This document shows, piece after piece, positions 52,035 to 61,156 of a stretch of 64,000 nt of DNA (the first letter of the stretch is position 1; every line of letters begins with the position of its first letter). Below the pieces are notes generated by a model that saw only the letters and a program-made list of their open reading frames with translations, was not told the DNA's origin and ran no database searches. This DNA is from Bog-159 sp963738375 (GTDB lineage: Bacteria; Acidobacteriota; Terriglobia; Bryobacterales; Bryobacteraceae), in assembly GCA_963738375.1 (NCBI GenBank), contig CAVTWL010000010.1, positions 310,001 through 374,000 on the forward strand, given 5' to 3'. The position numbers were made by a program, and so were the translations under genes.

Positions 52035-53505
52035 TCAGCCGCGGCTCTGCCTGTGTCTCCGCCATCTCCCACAGGTACATCGCCGCATAAGCGCGCCACG
52101 GCCGCCATGCTTCGGCGCGGCGTTCCAATGCGCGCGCGCCGTCCAGGCCCAACACCCGGAGCAGTGTTGGGTCCCCGCTGGGAAATGCATCCGGCTCACC
52201 CAGGGTGCGTAATGCGATCAGTTGCGCCGTCCATTTCTCGACGCCAGGAATGGCGCATAAGCGCGCCACCAAGTCGTCCGCATTGCCGGCGCCCGCGAAG
52301 GCGATGGGGCCGTCCGCTACGGCCCTTGAAAAAGCGCGAAGCGTGTCAGCCACGTCCTTCGGCAAGCCCGCGCCCGCCAGATTCGCCTGCCCCAACGCCT
52401 GTGACACGGGGAAAAGATGGGTGAGTCCTCCCGGAGCGGAGAACGGCTGGCCAAACCTCTTTACCAGCCCGCTCGCCAACCCGCTCGCGCCAGCCACGCC
52501 GCACTGTTGCTCCAGGATGGCCCGAACTCCCAACTCGAAACCGTTCCAACATCCGGGCACACGCATCCCTGGATACAGCGCCAACTGCGCCGAGAGCAAC
52601 GGATCGGCCGCCAAGCCGTCCGCGATGGCCGCCCAATCCGCATTCAAATCGAACATCGCGCGGATACGCTCCACGATGGCGAATAACGCCCGCGGATCCG
52701 GAAACTGGACGCGCGCCGTCAGACCCACATTGCTTTCGTCCTGCGAGACCTCCATCCAGCCGTGGTTTCCGTTGAGCGAAATCGTGCGCCGGTAGATCGC
52801 GCCGTCGGCGGCTTCCACACCCGGCGTAGTGCGCGCGCCCAGAAACTCCAGCAGCCCTCTCCAGTGATAAGGCGGCCGGAAGCGCAGCTTAAGAAAGTAT
52901 TCGTTGGCCGGCGGGGTTTCCGCCATGCGCGAAATCGCCCGGATCTGCGTCGGCGTCCGCCGGTACACCTTGCTGATCTCCGCGTTAAACCGCCGCACGC
53001 AGCCGAAGCCCGCCGCCAGCGCTACTTCCGTCATCGGCAGGCGCGTTTCATCGATCAGTTTCTTGGCGAAGTGCAGGCGCCGGGTGTGCGCCACTGCGCT
53101 GGGCGTCGCTCCCAGGTGCTGCAGGAAAAGCCGCCGCAAGTGCCGCGAACCCACGCCTAGCCGCGATGCCAGTGTGTCGACGCCACCTTCCCCCAAGCCG
53201 CTTTCGGCGATGAGCCGCAAGCCGCGCGAAACCGTATTCGGCGTGCCCAGCCAGGCGGGCGTACCTGGCGAACATTCCGGGCGGCAGCGCAGGCAGGGCC
53301 GGAATCCGGCCTCGGCCGCGGCCGCGGCGGTTGCGTAGTAACGCACGTTTTTCTCGTGGGCGGTCGGAGCGGGGCAGATGGACCGGCAGTAAACGCGGCT
53401 GGTTACCACCGCGATAAAGAACTTGCCGTCGAATCGGGCATCGCGCGAAAGGCGCGCCCGCGAGCAGATTTGCCAGTCCAGATCCATGGCTTTCATCACC
53501 ATCAT
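52018..53505 (-). CDS. Ada-AlkA bifunctional alkylation repair protein
   Basis: Fusion of about 495 residues. The N-terminal Ada zinc domain has the cysteines SRVYCRSICPAP and FRPCLRCRPE, with Cys in CRSIC as methyl acceptor for methylphosphotriester repair. An AraC-type helix-turn-helix follows (LRRLFLQHLGATPS, EVALAAGFGCVRRFNAEI). The C-terminal part (from about residue 200) is AlkA-type DNA-3-methyladenine glycosylase with the helix-hairpin-helix IPGVEKWTAQLIALR and the catalytic Asp in PDAFPSGDP. The start lies near 53505 (ATGATG); 53487 is an alternative. Methylated Ada would activate its own and other repair genes, perhaps including the nearby MGMT-like gene. Confidence 0.92.
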   Translation of the reverse strand: MMVMKAMDLDWQICSRARLSRDARFDGKFFIAVVTSRVYCRSICPAPTAHEKNVRYYATAAAAAEAGFRPCLRCRPECSPGTPAWLGTPNTVSRGLRLIAESGLGEGGVDTLASRLGVGSRHLRRLFLQHLGATPSAVAHTRRLHFAKKLIDETRLPMTEVALAAGFGCVRRFNAEISKVYRRTPTQIRAISRMAETPPANEYFLKLRFRPPYHWRGLLEFLGARTTPGVEAADGAIYRRTISLNGNHGWMEVSQDESNVGLTARVQFPDPRALFAIVERIRAMFDLNADWAAIADGLAADPLLSAQLALYPGMRVPGCWNGFELGVRAILEQQCGVAGASGLASGLVKRFGQPFSAPGGLTHLFPVSQALGQANLAGAGLPKDVADTLRAFSRAVADGPIAFAGAGNADDLVARLCAIPGVEKWTAQLIALRTLGEPDAFPSGDPTLLRVLGLDGARALERRAEAWRPWRAYAAMYLWEMAETQAEPRLIRVSA

Positions 53506-53815
53506 AGGCGTTCCGGCGGGCCGTGCTAGACGTTTTCGGACTGCACTTTCTCCCCTCACTCTGGAGGTCCTAAAACATCCGCCGGGTCACGGCCGGGGTC
53601 CGCGGATGTCCAACCTGCGCGGCGGACGGCCTATGGTGGTTCGCAGGACAGTACTTAACTCAATGAGATTCGCGTTAACAGCCCTGTTGGCCCTGGTTAT
53701 GCTTCGAGAGTTCTGCAAAATGAATCCGGCTTAAATCGGGTCAAACAAAATTGGGTCATGATGTTCCAGACAAGAAACTCGAGCTGCTCCCTGGCAGGGG
53801 AGCGGAGGAACGCAC
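53506..53815. other. Intergenic region, no gene recognized
   Basis: About 310 bp upstream of the Ada-AlkA gene on one side and of a small gene on the other. Overlapping frames exist but show no family or ribosome binding site. A direct repeat of ATnGGGTCA at 53735-53743 and 53750-53758, 15 bp apart, is the only pattern seen and may be chance. Confidence 0.4.
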
Positions 53816-54034
53816 ATGACCCAGAAAAAGGATAACTCCACCAAAGCAGATCGGAAAGAGATTTTTAGTAGCGGACCGGACGGGCTGCGGCAGTTGGGGA
53901 AGTCCGAAGGGCGCCAGGAGGCTGAACTGGCAATCTTGCGGCGCCAGATCGAGAAGCGCTTCGGAAACCTTCCCGGTTGGGCCAGCGACAAGCTCTCGAG
54001 TTTGCCGGCATCCGAGTTGGAAGATTTGGTGTGA
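53816..54034 (+). CDS. Small DUF4351-like protein
   Basis: Protein of 72 residues with a C-terminal half (about residues 36-72) matching the DUF4351 pattern: LRRQIEKRFGNLPGWASDKLSSLPASELEDL. This domain normally ends larger Rpn/PD-(D/E)XK-type putative transposase or nuclease proteins, so this could be a remnant or a small independent protein. The ATG is preceded by GGAGG at good distance, which argues it is expressed. The N-terminal half is lysine-rich and lacks a domain. No nuclease domain is found upstream. The next 197 bp to 54231 hold nothing I recognize. Confidence 0.65.
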   Translation: MTQKKDNSTKADRKEIFSSGPDGLRQLGKSEGRQEAELAILRRQIEKRFGNLPGWASDKLSSLPASELEDLV

Positions 54035-54231
54035 GAATCTTGGATGCTCGTAACTTAGAGGAGTTTTTGCGGTAGCGGCTCCAAGAGCCGCGTGTATTAC
54101 AGAGCCGACTAACGGCACACGCAGCATACGTCAAAGACATCCCAATCGCCCTGAATGGATGCGTACTGCGCGAAGACTACGATGGCGGCAAGACTCGGCA
54201 GCCCTGGATTGATCGCGCGCCGGCCGCACAC

Positions 54232-56070
54232 TCAGTGACGGACCGTGCCATTGAGCGCGTCATCGAGCGAGATGTTGTTTTTTTCGAGAGATTCACCCAG
54301 CACCTGGTCGAGTGAAACGCGCGCCCGTGCATATGTTGCCAGCGCATTCACTTCGGCGATTTGCGCCGTCACCAGGGCGCGCTGATCGATGATGATGTCG
54401 TTGAACGTGGAGATGCCGTAGGAAAACTTCTTGCGCTCGATCTCCAGCAACTGCTCCTGCAATGCGCGCGTATCGCGCGCCGTCGAAAACTTGGCGCGCG
54501 ATTGGCGCAGCGCGCTCAACTGATTCGAAACATCGACCACGATTTGATTCGTGTCCCGCTGGCTGCTCACTTGGGCCTGCCGGTATTGCAACTGGTCGAT
54601 ACCGTAATCGCCTTGCGCCTGCCGGTTGTGCAGCGGAATGGATAAGCCCAGCGATCCGGTTTCATTGGGGAAATCCCGCCGGAAAATCTGTTTCAGCGCC
54701 GTGCCGTAGCCCCCCGCGAAGTAGGGATTCGCCTCGAATTGCGGGGTGCCGGACGCGCCCCGGTCATAGGTCTGCGCCTGCAGCGTCAGATTGGGCATCA
54801 ACGGATTCTCGGTTCCAGCCAAGGCGATCTCTTGCGTCTGGTCCTTGAAGTTTGAAACCGCAACGTCGGGCCGCTTGGCCATGGCCGTCGCCACCAATTG
54901 GCGCAGAGGAGGTAGCTCCTCGTCCCGCGGCGCCGCGAAGCGGTCCAGCGTCACCACGTCCGCGGCTTCAATTTCCGGATCCATGGTTCGGGTGATGGCA
55001 TCCTTCAACGAACCTTCGCGCTGCTTCACCGCATATTGGGCCGCGGCCAGGTCGTGAACGCGGCTGGCGGCTTCAGCTTCCGCGCGCGGCAATTCCACGC
55101 GCGGCAGCGCCCCGGCGGCGATCTCCTTCTTGGTATCGTCTAAGAATTTTCGCGTCATCTCCAGCGCGCTCTGGCGAATCTTCAGTTCGTCGTTGGCGCT
55201 GACCAGATCCCAGTAGAGATTCAAAACCGATGCCGTTAGGTTGAGCAACTGCGACCGGAAGTCTTCCCGCGAGGCGGTGATATTGATTTGCGCGATACGG
55301 ATAAAACGATCGTTGAGCTTTACGCCGAAGCCTTGTAGCAGGTTGTGACGGATACCCAGGCTGATAAAAGGACCACGCTGCGGATTGAGCGCATCCGTGG
55401 GGGCATTTTCGTCGAGATATTGTTCGAAGTCCGTCAACCGCACGTAACCGCCGCTGAGAAAACCTTCCTGCACGAAAGTGTTGTAAGTGCGAATGGTCTG
55501 GATGAGCGCTGGCGTCTGGCTGACCACGGTATTGAACTGCGGCTGGCTGACGTGCGCGAAGGTGCTGCTGTTCTGAAGGACCGGATCGAGGTTCGGCGTC
55601 ACCACGCCGATCTGCTGAATGGTGGCGGCGCCGCTGTTGCCGCCGGTCGATCCGCCGCCATTGGTCGAAAGGCCGGCTGCCGCGATACTCCCGTTCACAC
55701 CCAAGCCGCTATCCGGGCTGGCCACCTGCGCTGCGGCGCTGGGAACGCCACGCAGCGGACCGCCGGCTTTCTGGCGATCGAGCGCCGCTTTGGCCAGCAG
55801 CGGCCCGTAGCGGTCCAGTTCCAGATCCAGATTGTTCTCAATCGCCAGCGCCAGCGCATCCTGCACGGTTAAATAGAGCTTGCCCGCGCGCATCAGATCG
55901 TGCAGCCGTGTGGAATTGGCCAGCGAGACGCCGCGCACGGTGGGCGGCGCGTAAGAACGGACGGGAATGGGGAAATGAGGCCTTTCCACCACCGACTGAG
56001 AGTCCTGGCCCAAGCACATCGTCGCCGCGGAAACACACGCCAATGCGCCTTGCCATCCGCGGCGTCTCAT
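54232..56070 (-). CDS. TolC-family outer membrane efflux protein (second of pair)
   Basis: Outer-membrane efflux protein of 612 residues, longer than standard TolC (about 450-500) owing to an N-terminal region of ~150 residues containing a low-complexity Gly/Ser/Asn stretch. Two OEP domains with long coiled-coil helices (VSANDELKIRQSALEMTRK, SQRDTNQIVVDVSNQLSALRQ) build the trimeric channel. The ATG overlaps the stop of the upstream paralog (ATGA, 56067-56070), so both are translated together. It would pair with the MacA-type adaptor at 30-31 kb. It has no exporter gene adjacent. Confidence 0.9.
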   Translation of the reverse strand: MRRRGWQGALACVSAATMCLGQDSQSVVERPHFPIPVRSYAPPTVRGVSLANSTRLHDLMRAGKLYLTVQDALALAIENNLDLELDRYGPLLAKAALDRQKAGGPLRGVPSAAAQVASPDSGLGVNGSIAAAGLSTNGGGSTGGNSGAATIQQIGVVTPNLDPVLQNSSTFAHVSQPQFNTVVSQTPALIQTIRTYNTFVQEGFLSGGYVRLTDFEQYLDENAPTDALNPQRGPFISLGIRHNLLQGFGVKLNDRFIRIAQINITASREDFRSQLLNLTASVLNLYWDLVSANDELKIRQSALEMTRKFLDDTKKEIAAGALPRVELPRAEAEAASRVHDLAAAQYAVKQREGSLKDAITRTMDPEIEAADVVTLDRFAAPRDEELPPLRQLVATAMAKRPDVAVSNFKDQTQEIALAGTENPLMPNLTLQAQTYDRGASGTPQFEANPYFAGGYGTALKQIFRRDFPNETGSLGLSIPLHNRQAQGDYGIDQLQYRQAQVSSQRDTNQIVVDVSNQLSALRQSRAKFSTARDTRALQEQLLEIERKKFSYGISTFNDIIIDQRALVTAQIAEVNALATYARARVSLDQVLGESLEKNNISLDDALNGTVRH

Positions 56071-57986
56071 CGGAATGACCCCTGCGGCTTGGCATCGGGA
56101 AGCGTCGCCGGCAGCGCCGACGCTCGTGCCACGTGACCCGAAACGGCTTCCAGCATGGAGATGTGATTCACACTGAGGGTTCGCCCCAGGGCCATATCCA
56201 TGGCGATATTGGCGTGCGTATAGTTCGCCATGGCCTGCACCTCGGCATCTTCATCGTTGGCCAGATCGCGCTGCGCCTGGATAACCAGAGTCACGTTGGA
56301 AACGCCATGCTGGAAGCGGTTTTCTTCGTCCTTCAGGCTCTGCTGCGCAAGCTTGCGCGTATCCACGGAGGTTTCATAGCGCACGCGCGCCTGTTGCAGG
56401 CCGATCATGGCTGTCTTCACATCCACGGTGACCTGGTTGGCAGCCCGTTGCAGCTTCAGTTCCGCCTGGCGCAATTGCAGTTGATCCGTTACATAATCCG
56501 CCTGCGCCGCGCGGTTGCGGAACGCGATGTTCAGCGTGAGGCCGGCGGAGTAGTTGGGGAAGTCACGCCGGAAAACCTGCGCCAGGGCGTTTCCCGTGCC
56601 CCCGATGAAATAAGGATCCGGCTGGCCGCTCTGGCCGTTGTAAATCGGATTTACAGGTCCGCTCAAGCCGTTATTGGTCAGTTCCAGAAACCCCTGCAAG
56701 GTAGGCAGCAAGCCGTTGCGCGATCCCTGGATCGAAATCTTCTGGCTATCGATATTGATCTTGTCCTGCTCGATTTCGGTGCGGTTCAGCATGGCTTCCG
56801 GAAGCATGTCCGCCAGCGGTTTCAAATCGTCTTTCTCGGGCACCTCAATGCGGTTGAGCGGCACGATGTGCACTTCGTCCAGCCACGCATTGGCCATGGC
56901 ATTGCGGCTCAGCGCGTTCTTCAGTACGATTTCCTGCTGCTGCACGTTGGTCTGCGCGATCAGCAGGTCCTGTTTGCTCACCGAAACCTGCGCCGCCGCC
57001 CGCGTCACTTCCACGGAAGGCAGCGACCCGATCTTCACCATCTTCTGGTCGTCGTCGTAGAGTTTTTGCGAGGTCGCCAGCGCTTCTTCCTTAATGCGCG
57101 CCGCGTCCACGAAGCTTACCAGATCCCAATAAAGGTTTAAGGCCGCCGATATGGTTGTCGCCACCTGCAGCTTCAATTGCAGATTGCTGATCTTCTCGTT
57201 GTTCTTGGCGATGCGGATGTCGCGGTTGTTCACGGCAATGTGGAAGCCCTGCAGCAGCGGCTGATAGACCTGCAAATCGAGAAACGCATTGATCGACGGA
57301 TTGAAGAGATTCACCGGTGTGTTCTGCAAATAGCGGGAATCGGAAAAGGTGAGCTGCGCCGAAGTGCCGGTGATGAACTGCTGGGAATACTGGACTACGA
57401 ATTGACGGTAATCGGTGGTGAGCGCCGTGGTCTGATCGAGGAGGATGTTGGTTTCTGGCGTCGTTTGATGCCCGCCGAACTCGCCGATGTAAAGCTGGGG
57501 ATCGAGGTTCGGCGGCACTGGTCCAATCTGAGTCACAATGCCGCCGCCCGAACTGAGTCCCCCGCTGCCTGCGAGTCCATTGGCGTTCACGCTGATGCCT
57601 GCCGTGCTGACGCTGGTCGGTCCCGCCGTGATCGGCGTATCCACCGAACGCAAGATGCCTCCACCCGCGGTACGCCGCAAAACCTCGCGCGCCAGGAAGG
57701 GACTGTAGCGCTGCACCGCAATGTCCAGATTGTTTTCCAGGATCAAAGCAATGACATCGCCCACCGAAAGGTAGAGGATGCCCGCACGGACCAGCGATTC
57801 CAAACGGGGCGTGTTGGTCAGCGTCGGGGGCGCCACACGGCGCCTCTCCAGATGAAAGGGCGCCAGGATATGGCCAACCACCGGCGGCTGTTTGGGCATC
57901 TCAATCGATACTTCGGAAGTTTGAGCCATCGCCAGCGAACCCGAAGCTGCCCACAACAGCGCTATGAAGTTTCGAAAGGAGTTCAT
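56067..57986 (-). CDS. TolC-family outer membrane efflux protein (first of pair)
   Basis: Paralog of the following TolC-like gene, 639 residues, with signal peptide (MNSFRNFIALLWAASGSLAMA) and the same extended N-terminus, then two OEP coiled-coil blocks (NEKISNLQLKLQVATTISAAL, RQAELKLQRAANQVTVDVKT). The outer-membrane location follows from the family. The ATG at 57986 has AAAGGAGTT-like context on the other strand only and no clear ribosome binding site. The sigma-54-like promoter at 58005-58019 gives a leader of about 7 nt. Two overlapping channel genes may encode a heterotrimer or alternative outlets for different exporters. Confidence 0.9.
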   Translation of the reverse strand: MNSFRNFIALLWAASGSLAMAQTSEVSIEMPKQPPVVGHILAPFHLERRRVAPPTLTNTPRLESLVRAGILYLSVGDVIALILENNLDIAVQRYSPFLAREVLRRTAGGGILRSVDTPITAGPTSVSTAGISVNANGLAGSGGLSSGGGIVTQIGPVPPNLDPQLYIGEFGGHQTTPETNILLDQTTALTTDYRQFVVQYSQQFITGTSAQLTFSDSRYLQNTPVNLFNPSINAFLDLQVYQPLLQGFHIAVNNRDIRIAKNNEKISNLQLKLQVATTISAALNLYWDLVSFVDAARIKEEALATSQKLYDDDQKMVKIGSLPSVEVTRAAAQVSVSKQDLLIAQTNVQQQEIVLKNALSRNAMANAWLDEVHIVPLNRIEVPEKDDLKPLADMLPEAMLNRTEIEQDKINIDSQKISIQGSRNGLLPTLQGFLELTNNGLSGPVNPIYNGQSGQPDPYFIGGTGNALAQVFRRDFPNYSAGLTLNIAFRNRAAQADYVTDQLQLRQAELKLQRAANQVTVDVKTAMIGLQQARVRYETSVDTRKLAQQSLKDEENRFQHGVSNVTLVIQAQRDLANDEDAEVQAMANYTHANIAMDMALGRTLSVNHISMLEAVSGHVARASALPATLPDAKPQGSFR

Positions 57987-58000
57987 GGTGTAGGTGTGGC

Positions 58001-58020
58001 AAGGGCAATTGCCCTTCCAC
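58001..58020 (-). promoter_or_regulatory. Sigma-54-like promoter overlapping a palindrome, TolC operon
   Basis: Minus strand TGGAAGG-N4-TTGC (58005-58019), with GG and GC 10 nt apart. It overlaps a perfect 16-bp palindrome AAGGGCAATTGCCCTT (58001-58016), so an operator or hairpin is an alternative reading. Confidence 0.45.
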
Positions 58021-58059
58021 TGCTAACTGGGAGAGAGCAAAGTGCTTGCGCGCGCGGGG

Positions 58060-58075
58060 GTGTCCGCTTTTGGGA
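58060..58075 (-). promoter_or_regulatory. Shared 16-bp upstream element, TolC copy
   Basis: Identical to 31355-31370 and located about 45 bp upstream of the sigma-54-like box. The sequence GTCC-N7-GGAC in this copy is dyad-symmetric, as expected for an enhancer-binding protein site. Confidence 0.45.
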
Positions 58076-58113
58076 CCGAATGTTCGATTTCGGTGGGGTT
58101 TGTGCGCGTTTTG

Positions 58114-58539
58114 CTACTTACCCAGCAACGCGTTGATGCCCACCCGGCCGATCGCTTCGTCGACTTCCGAAGGCGCGCCGCTGACGCCCATCCCGCCGAT
58201 GGTTTGACCGTCAACCTGGATGGGCAATCCACCCTGATTGGGAAACGCATCGGGGAAGGCGAGCACCTGTAGGTCGCCGCTTTTCAGTTGATCCGCCGCG
58301 GCCTTGGAAGGCTGCTTGTAGAACGCCGAGTGGCGCGCTTTCTTCTGCGCGAACTGGATGGTATTCAGCCCCGCGCCATCCGCTTTTTGCAGGAATAGCA
58401 GATTGCCGCTCTCATCCACCACGCAGATGGTTACCTGCACGTTGCGCTTCTGCGCCTCGGCTTCGGCCGCCGCCACCATCGTCTTGATGGCCGCCAGGTT
58501 CAGCGTCTTCTTGGAGGGTAGTTCGGCGCCGCTGGACAT
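58114..58539 (-). CDS. HbpS/GlcG-family heme-binding-like protein
   Basis: Cytoplasmic or periplasmic single-domain protein of 141 residues of the GlcG/HbpS/PduO-C type (PF03928-like). It shows VTICVVDESGNLLFLQK, the central helix FAQKKARHSAFYK and PNQGGLPIQVDGQTIGGMGVSGAPSEVDE-type C-terminal loops. Homologs bind heme or cobalamin-related ligands or are octameric proteins of unknown role. No signal peptide is visible from the ATG at 58539. It lies between the TolC pair and a Gfo/Idh gene on the opposite strand. Confidence 0.85.
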   Translation of the reverse strand: MSSGAELPSKKTLNLAAIKTMVAAAEAEAQKRNVQVTICVVDESGNLLFLQKADGAGLNTIQFAQKKARHSAFYKQPSKAAADQLKSGDLQVLAFPDAFPNQGGLPIQVDGQTIGGMGVSGAPSEVDEAIGRVGINALLGK

Positions 58540-58626
58540 GAGAGTACGTGACGGACTAACAATGCCAGCATACCAGCAGTAACACCGCCGCCGTCTGCGC
58601 CGCGCGAGTATTCTGGAAGCATAGAT

Positions 58627-59943
58627 ATGAATATACCTGTTATCACGGCGTGCTTTCCTGCGCGGCGCGGCGCCCGCCGTCCTGCTCGCGCCCCAGGCGC
58701 TGGCCGGCTACCGGCGAGCGCGTTCGCTTCGGCATGATCGGCATCGGCATGCAGGGTTCCGGCCTGCTCGGCACCGCCATCACACTTCCCGGCGTGGAAT
58801 GCGTCGCCGCCGCCGACCTCTACGACGGCCGCCACACCCTGGCCAAGGAGATCACCGGCAACCCCAAACTGCCCACCACCCGCCATTACCAGGAATTGCT
58901 CGACCGCAAGGATATCGATTGCATCGTCGCCGCCGTTCCCGATCACTGGCACATGCGCGTGGTGGTGGACGCCTGCAACGCCGGCAAAGACATCTACTGC
59001 GAAAAGCCCATGTCGCATACCGCCGAGCAGGGCTTCGACATGGTGGAGGCCGCCAGCAAGAACAAGCCGCATCGTGCAGATCGGCTCGCAGCGCGTCAGT
59101 TCCGTGCTCTGCGCCAAAGCGCGCGAGCTGTATCAGAACGGCGCCATCGGCGATGTCGCGATGGTCGAACTGACCCTCGGCCGCAACGATCCTACCGGCG
59201 CCTGGGAATATCCGCCGCCGCTCGATCTCTCGCCTTCCAATCTCGATTGGGACACCTGGCTGAACGACGCGCCCAAGAATCCCGTTCGATGCCAAACGTT
59301 TCGCCCGCTGGCGCTGTTGGAAGGAATACGGCACCGGCGTGGGCGGCGATCTGATGGTCCACCTGATCAGCGGCATGCTGTTCACGCTGGGCTGGAACGA
59401 GGCGCCCCGTTCGGCTCCGGCCCTGGGCGGCATCTTCCGCTGGAACGATGGCCGCAATATGCCCGATCTGCACGCCGTACTGTTCGACTATCACGGCATG
59501 CCCGTGTACGTACGCCTCGGGCTGGGCACCGAAACACCCGGAACTGGCGCGCTTCATGGGACCGAAAGGCATCCTGGACGCCAACGGCGGAGAACTCCGA
59601 CACTCGCCGCAGCGGGGCGTGGATACCGCGCCCAGCTATTACTCCAGCGGCTTCCCGGCAAAGATGCGCGCCGAATATGTCAAGGCAGTGGTAGGCCGAG
59701 CACACCGTCACGCCCGGCCAGGAGCCGCTTAATGGACGACGATCGTCTACAAAGGCGACGATTGGGACGACCTTCGCCCGCACCTCTGGAATTTCTTCCA
59801 GGCCGTGAAGATCCCGCAAGCCGGTGACGGAGGATGCGGTATTCGGCAATCATGCGGCCCTCGCCTGCCACATGGCGAACGAATCCTACTTCCGGAAGAA
59901 AACGGTCTATTGGAACGAGGAAGCGCGGAAGATTTCGGATTGA
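58627..59943 (+). pseudogene. Gfo/Idh/MocA oxidoreductase, heavily frameshifted
   Basis: A complete Gfo/Idh/MocA protein (about 430 residues) can be traced, but only by changing frame about eight times: near 58645, 58712, 59071, 59285, 59537, 59665, 59735 and 59812. Recognizable parts in order are a Tat-type start (RAFLRGAAPAVLLAP), GMIGIGMQGSG, PDHWHMRVVVDA, EKPMSHTAEQGFD, QIGSQRVSS, DLSPSNLDWDTW, GTGVGGDLMVHLISG, LARFMGPKGILDANGG and the C-terminus YWNEEARKISD ending at 59943. There are no in-frame nonsense mutations apart from those caused by shifts. It may be a young pseudogene or, more likely, a low-quality stretch of assembly. The intact protein would be an exported dehydrogenase like the one at 15.8 kb. 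Confidence 0.85.
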
Positions 59944-60957
59944 AAACGGAGGGCGGCCAATCGTGGCCGCGCCGCAGCGCCTGGCCGCGCGGCTGCGGGC
60001 AGGATTCCCGCCCATGTACATCTTCAACACGCGAATACTGCCGTTCGAAGTGGATAAATCGATATCCGGACCGCCGCCGCCGATTTTGCCGTCCAGATGG
60101 TGCTTGTCCATGGCGCCCTGGGTGGCCACATCGAATTCCGTCGAAATCGAAGAGTTGCTGGCATGCGCCGACAAATTAGCCGCCACGTTGCCGGGCAAAT
60201 GCAACGTAATCCCGCCGTTAGAAGTCGCTGCATGGATCTCGTTCTGGTTCATCGCGTCCATGGTCAACTCGATGGTACCGTTGGAGGTTTCCAGTTTCAC
60301 CGGACGGCCCGTCTCTGGTTTCGCCAGTCGCACGTGAATGCCGCCGTTCGACGTCTCCGCTTCGAGCGATCCGCGCACATCCTCGGCCCGCACCCGGCCG
60401 TTCGTCGTATGGAGCGTCGCGCCGCCCTCCAGATTCTGCACCTCGATCCCGCCGTTGGAGGTCTGCACGTCCAGCGTGCCGCGCAGGTTCTCAGCATGCA
60501 CCGCGCCGTTCGATGTCTTCAGACGGGCCGCACCTTCCACATCCAGCGTATGAATAGAACCGTTGGAACTGACGATCCGCTCCAATTGCGTGCGCCGCGG
60601 AACTTTAATAATGTACTTCGCGCCCATGTTTCCCCGCCGGTCCGAGGGGCGCACCGTCCGGATATGTACTTCATCGGCGGTGTGGTCGATTTCGATCTTC
60701 AACGCGTCCCGCAGTTCCGTGGTCCGCGCGTACTTCGTGCCAGTGATGTCGATGGTGTTCTGGTCCCACCCGGTGATTTCCACCGAGCCATTCGAATTTT
60801 CGACGGAAACGCGGCTGCCAGGCTTCAGTTCGTAGCTGTAATGGAAATCCTGGGTGTAGCGTTCCGAGCCGCCGCCGATGTCCAGGTCGTCGATGTCGCA
60901 CCCAACCAATCCAAATAGGGCCGCGGTCAGCGATAAAGTCAGTAGATGTGTGCGCAT
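59680..60957 (-). CDS. DUF4097-family lipoprotein
   Basis: Lipoprotein with lipobox GLVGC (Cys20) from the ATG at 60957, which follows AAGGAGG. The body is a long right-handed beta-solenoid of DUF4097-type repeats, each about 20 residues with TSNG or SSNG at the turn (NSNGSVEITG, TSNGAVHAEN, TSNGGIEVQN). The family-like C-terminus is STSNGSIRVLKM near 60024. The reading frame then continues to 59680 as antisense of the convergent oxidoreductase. That tail is probably not real, and a lost stop or frameshift near 60010 is suspected. Effective length is about 315 residues. Function unknown; similar proteins occur with anti-sigma and exporter genes. Confidence 0.8.
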   Translation of the reverse strand: MRTHLLTLSLTAALFGLVGCDIDDLDIGGGSERYTQDFHYSYELKPGSRVSVENSNGSVEITGWDQNTIDITGTKYARTTELRDALKIEIDHTADEVHIRTVRPSDRRGNMGAKYIIKVPRRTQLERIVSSNGSIHTLDVEGAARLKTSNGAVHAENLRGTLDVQTSNGGIEVQNLEGGATLHTTNGRVRAEDVRGSLEAETSNGGIHVRLAKPETGRPVKLETSNGTIELTMDAMNQNEIHAATSNGGITLHLPGNVAANLSAHASNSSISTEFDVATQGAMDKHHLDGKIGGGGPDIDLSTSNGSIRVLKMYMGGNPARSRAARRCGAATIGRPPFSIRNLPRFLVPIDRFLPEVGFVRHVAGEGRMIAEYRILRHRLAGSSRPGRNSRGAGEGRPNRRLCRRSSSIKRLLAGRDGVLGLPLP

Positions 60958-61101
60958 GGGCGCCTCCTTGTGGTAATTACGATGATATCGTCCCTTCAGT
61001 TCCCCAAATTCAAGGGAACTAGCCAGCCCAATACCTTGCACATGCGCGTAGTACTGTCGGCCAGTCGGTTAAAGTCCGCCCAACCGCCGTTACTTTCTCT
61101 A

Positions 61102-61130
61102 TTGAATTCACGCCCCCTGCCGTGTAGAAT
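61102..61130 (+). promoter_or_regulatory. Promoter of the repeat protein gene
   Basis: TTGAAT (61102-61107), 17-bp spacer, TAGAAT (61125-61130). Predicted start about 61137, then GGAGGG about 9 nt before the ATG at 61157. Confidence 0.65.
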
Positions 61131-61156
61131 TGCTGAGGACCGGAGGGTTTGAAATC

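Noticed and set aside
53735..53758. Direct repeat ATnGGGTCA spaced 15 bp
   Set aside because: Only nine bases with a mismatch, no nearby gene arrangement to support an operator.
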